DNA of 7,075 nucleotides from Chloroflexota bacterium (GTDB lineage: Bacteria > Chloroflexota > Dormibacteria > Aeolococcales > Aeolococcaceae): the NCBI GenBank assembly GCA_003491925.1, contig DNAU01000234.1, positions 1-7,075 on the forward strand. Reading direction: 5' to 3'. Every line of letters starts with the position of its first letter. Positions within the stretch are counted from its first letter, which is position 1. Below the pieces are notes generated by a model. That model saw only the letters and a program-made list of their open reading frames with translations. It had not been told where the DNA came from and made no database searches. Below, piece after piece: positions 5,161 through 7,075 of the stretch. Both the position numbers and the translations under genes were made by a program.

Positions 5161-7075
5161 GACGGCTGTACTCCGACCTCGGCAGGTTCGACGTCCGTTT
5201 CCGGTACCTGATCGTCGTCGCCTGGCTGGTCATCACGGTCGTCTGCGTGGCCGCCCTGCCAGGGCTGGGCTCGGTGGCGAAGGACACCGAGAGCGGCTTC
5301 CTGCCGGCGAACTCGCCCAGCATGCACGCGGCCCAGCTGCTCGACCCCTTCGAGAACTCCAACCTCGCCACCGCCACCCTGGTCGCCTCTCGCAGCGGCA
5401 GCCCGCTGAGCGCCGGCGACAAGCTCGCGTTCACGTCACTCGTCGCCAAGATCAGGGAGCTGCCCAACGTCGTCACCGCCCGCGCCCTCGGGACGTCGAG
5501 CGACGGCGAGGCCACCCAGGCCCTGATCCAAGCCAACGTCCCCCAGTACGGCGGTGGCGCCGGGACGACGCTCGTCGACTCCATCCGCAGCGACTTCTCG
5601 AAGCTGGGAGCCCCCAGCGGGCTCCAGTTCAACCTGACCGGGCAGCTGGCGACCGCAACGGACGCCGACACCGCCTCCGCCCACTCCCAGAACGCCACCC
5701 AGCTGCTCTCCGTCGTCTTCATCATCGTCCTGCTGCTCTTCGCCTTCCGGGCCCTGCTCGCACCCCTCGTGACGCTGCTGCCTGCGGGGCTGGTGCTGGC
5801 GCTGGCGGGACCGGTGATCGCGGCCGCCTCCCACATCGGCGTTCAGGTCTCCGTCATCACGGAGCTGATCCTCGTGGTCCTCGTCCTGGGGGCGGGCACC
5901 GACTACGGCCTCTTCCTCGTCTTTCGAGTCCGGGAGGAGATCCGGCGCGGTCTCGCCCCCCGCGACGCAGTGGTGCGCGCCGTCGAGACCGTGGGGGAAT
6001 CCATCACCTTCTCCGCGCTGATCGTGATCGGCGCCCTGCTCAGCCTGGTGATCGCGCAGTTCGGCTTCTACCAGGGGCTCGGCCCCGCGCTCGCCATCGG
6101 GATCGGACTGATGCTCCTCGCCGGTCTCACCCTGCTCCCGGCCCTGCTCGCCATTCTCGGCCGCGCGGTCTTCTGGCCCAGCAACCTCGAGGTCCGCTCG
6201 ACCCCACAGGTGGGCTTCTGGGGGCGGGTTGCCGCCGCCTTTGTCCGGCGCCCGATGGTCACCGCGATCGCGGGGATAGGGATCTTCGCTGCTCTGGCCG
6301 TGGGCTCGGTGGGCACGACCACGGCGGGATTCGGCGACGAGGCCTCCGGGCCGGCGGGCAGCGACTCGGCGGTCGGCCAGGCGGTCCTCAACAAGCACTT
6401 CCCCTCCGCTGGGACGATCACCTCGACCGAGGTGGTCATGCATTTCTCCAACCCCGTCTTCGACGATCCCACCGAGCTGGTGACGGCGCAGCACGGCCTG
6501 CAGGCGTCGCCGGGCTTCCGCAGCGTGATCGGGCCGCTCGACCCCAACGGGCCGACCGGGGTGACCCTGACGGCGACGGAGATCACGGCCCTGCACCAGA
6601 CGCTGGGCTGGCCGCTGAACCCGACGGCGCTCGCCGCCCTTCCGCCGGCGGAGGCGCAGGTCGATGGCGCTCTCGCGAGCTTCGTCAGCAGCGACGCGCG
6701 GACCGTGGTGTTTGCGGTCGTCCCCACGGTCGGGCCGGCGGGAAGCCCGGCGGCGAGCGCCAACATCCCGACTCTCCGAGCGGACACGACCGCCGCGGCC
6801 CACGGCGCGGGGGCGGCGGACAGCGGCATCTTCAGCCTCGACGCCTTCGCCTATGACGTCGAGAACATCTCCCAGAACGACCTCATCCACATCATCCCGA
6901 CGGTGGCGATTATCATCGCCCTGCTCCTCGCCATCGTCCTGCGCAGCGGGACCGCGTCCTTCTTCCTGGTCCCGAGCGTCGTCCTCTCCTACCTCGCCGC
7001 CCTGGGCCTGGTGGGTCTGGTCTTTGTCCATCTCGGAGGCCAGAGCGGGGTCCAGTTCATCATGCCCTTCCTCAT
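5157..7075 (+). CDS. MMPL-family (RND superfamily) exporter, 3' end beyond window
   Basis: The frame is open from GTG 5157 to the window end, 639 codons plus two bases. Features follow the MmpL/ActII-3-like plan of two repeated halves. TM1 is at about residues 19-40 (YLIVVAWLVITVVCVAAL), followed by a first extracytoplasmic domain. A five-helix bundle follows at about 180-335, then TM7 near 367-386, a second extracytoplasmic domain, and TM8 onward from about 576. GAGTDYGLFLVFRVREE places Asp249-Tyr250, the family's conserved Asp-Tyr pair used in proton relay. Such proteins export lipids, antibiotics or other hydrophobic compounds using the proton gradient. The start overlaps the MarR stop as GTGA, with GGGGAG eight bases upstream inside that gene. 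A second GTG at 5148 is possible but less well spaced. The missing part should be the rest of the second helix bundle. Confidence 0.92.
   Translation, partial: MRRLYSDLGRFDVRFRYLIVVAWLVITVVCVAALPGLGSVAKDTESGFLPANSPSMHAAQLLDPFENSNLATATLVASRSGSPLSAGDKLAFTSLVAKIRELPNVVTARALGTSSDGEATQALIQANVPQYGGGAGTTLVDSIRSDFSKLGAPSGLQFNLTGQLATATDADTASAHSQNATQLLSVVFIIVLLLFAFRALLAPLVTLLPAGLVLALAGPVIAAASHIGVQVSVITELILVVLVLGAGTDYGLFLVFRVREEIRRGLAPRDAVVRAVETVGESITFSALIVIGALLSLVIAQFGFYQGLGPALAIGIGLMLLAGLTLLPALLAILGRAVFWPSNLEVRSTPQVGFWGRVAAAFVRRPMVTAIAGIGIFAALAVGSVGTTTAGFGDEASGPAGSDSAVGQAVLNKHFPSAGTITSTEVVMHFSNPVFDDPTELVTAQHGLQASPGFRSVIGPLDPNGPTGVTLTATEITALHQTLGWPLNPTALAALPPAEAQVDGALASFVSSDARTVVFAVVPTVGPAGSPAASANIPTLRADTTAAAHGAGAADSGIFSLDAFAYDVENISQNDLIHIIPTVAIIIALLLAIVLRSGTASFFLVPSVVLSYLAALGLVGLVFVHLGGQSGVQFIMPFL

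Noticed and set aside
5141..6856. Long plus-strand open frame of 571 codons inside the exporter region
   Set aside because: It is the out-of-frame shadow of the MMPL exporter. The product is Arg/Pro/Gly-rich with no membrane segments, while the frame from 5157 gives clear transmembrane helices and the GTDYG motif.
5436..7031. Minus-strand open frame of 531 codons
   Set aside because: It is an antisense shadow of the exporter, dominated by Asp, Gly, Arg and Glu, with no recognisable domain. Open antisense frames are common in GC-rich genes.

Overview
This is a high-GC bacterial window of about 7 kb, from an actinobacterium or a similar high-GC soil lineage. The reasons are strong G/C bias at third codon positions, frequent GTG starts, a DUF222/13E12-type HNH protein, and a MarR regulator overlapping an MMPL exporter gene. 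The sequence alone does not settle the phylum; Dormibacterota or Chloroflexota are also possible. No rRNA, tRNA or CRISPR array was found.

Left part (1-1820). The window opens inside a plus-strand HNH endonuclease gene that stops just before its last metal-binding residues. Facing it on the minus strand is the 3' half of a gene cluster read right to left: an FtsX/MacB-type permease (1821-3257), a wrecked ABC ATPase (about 1288-1755), and an intact class I SAM-dependent methyltransferase (637-1281). The permease and ATPase would normally form one ABC unit that moves or senses envelope substrates. Here the ATPase has three apparent one-base deletions and lacks everything after its Q-loop region, so the permease has no working ATPase next to it.

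Middle (3258-4671). This is a 1.4 kb divergent gap with no confident gene. It holds an imperfect 34-bp tandem repeat just upstream of the permease, several hairpins, and a possible frameshifted gene remnant near 4020-4250. Its most notable feature is a very GC-rich block of 194 bp (4420-4613) with 6-bp terminal inverted repeats, directly flanked by identical 9-bp direct repeats. This is the footprint expected of a small non-autonomous mobile element. Its right end appears to complete a TTGACA -35 box and carries nested CGGTCACG palindromes, immediately upstream of the regulator gene.

Right part (4672-7075). A MarR-family regulator (4672-5160) overlaps by 4 bp (GTGA) the start of an MMPL/RND-type exporter that is open to the end of the window (5157-7075, 639 codons visible). 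The two form an evident operon, probably a ligand-responsive efflux or lipid/metabolite export unit under local MarR control.
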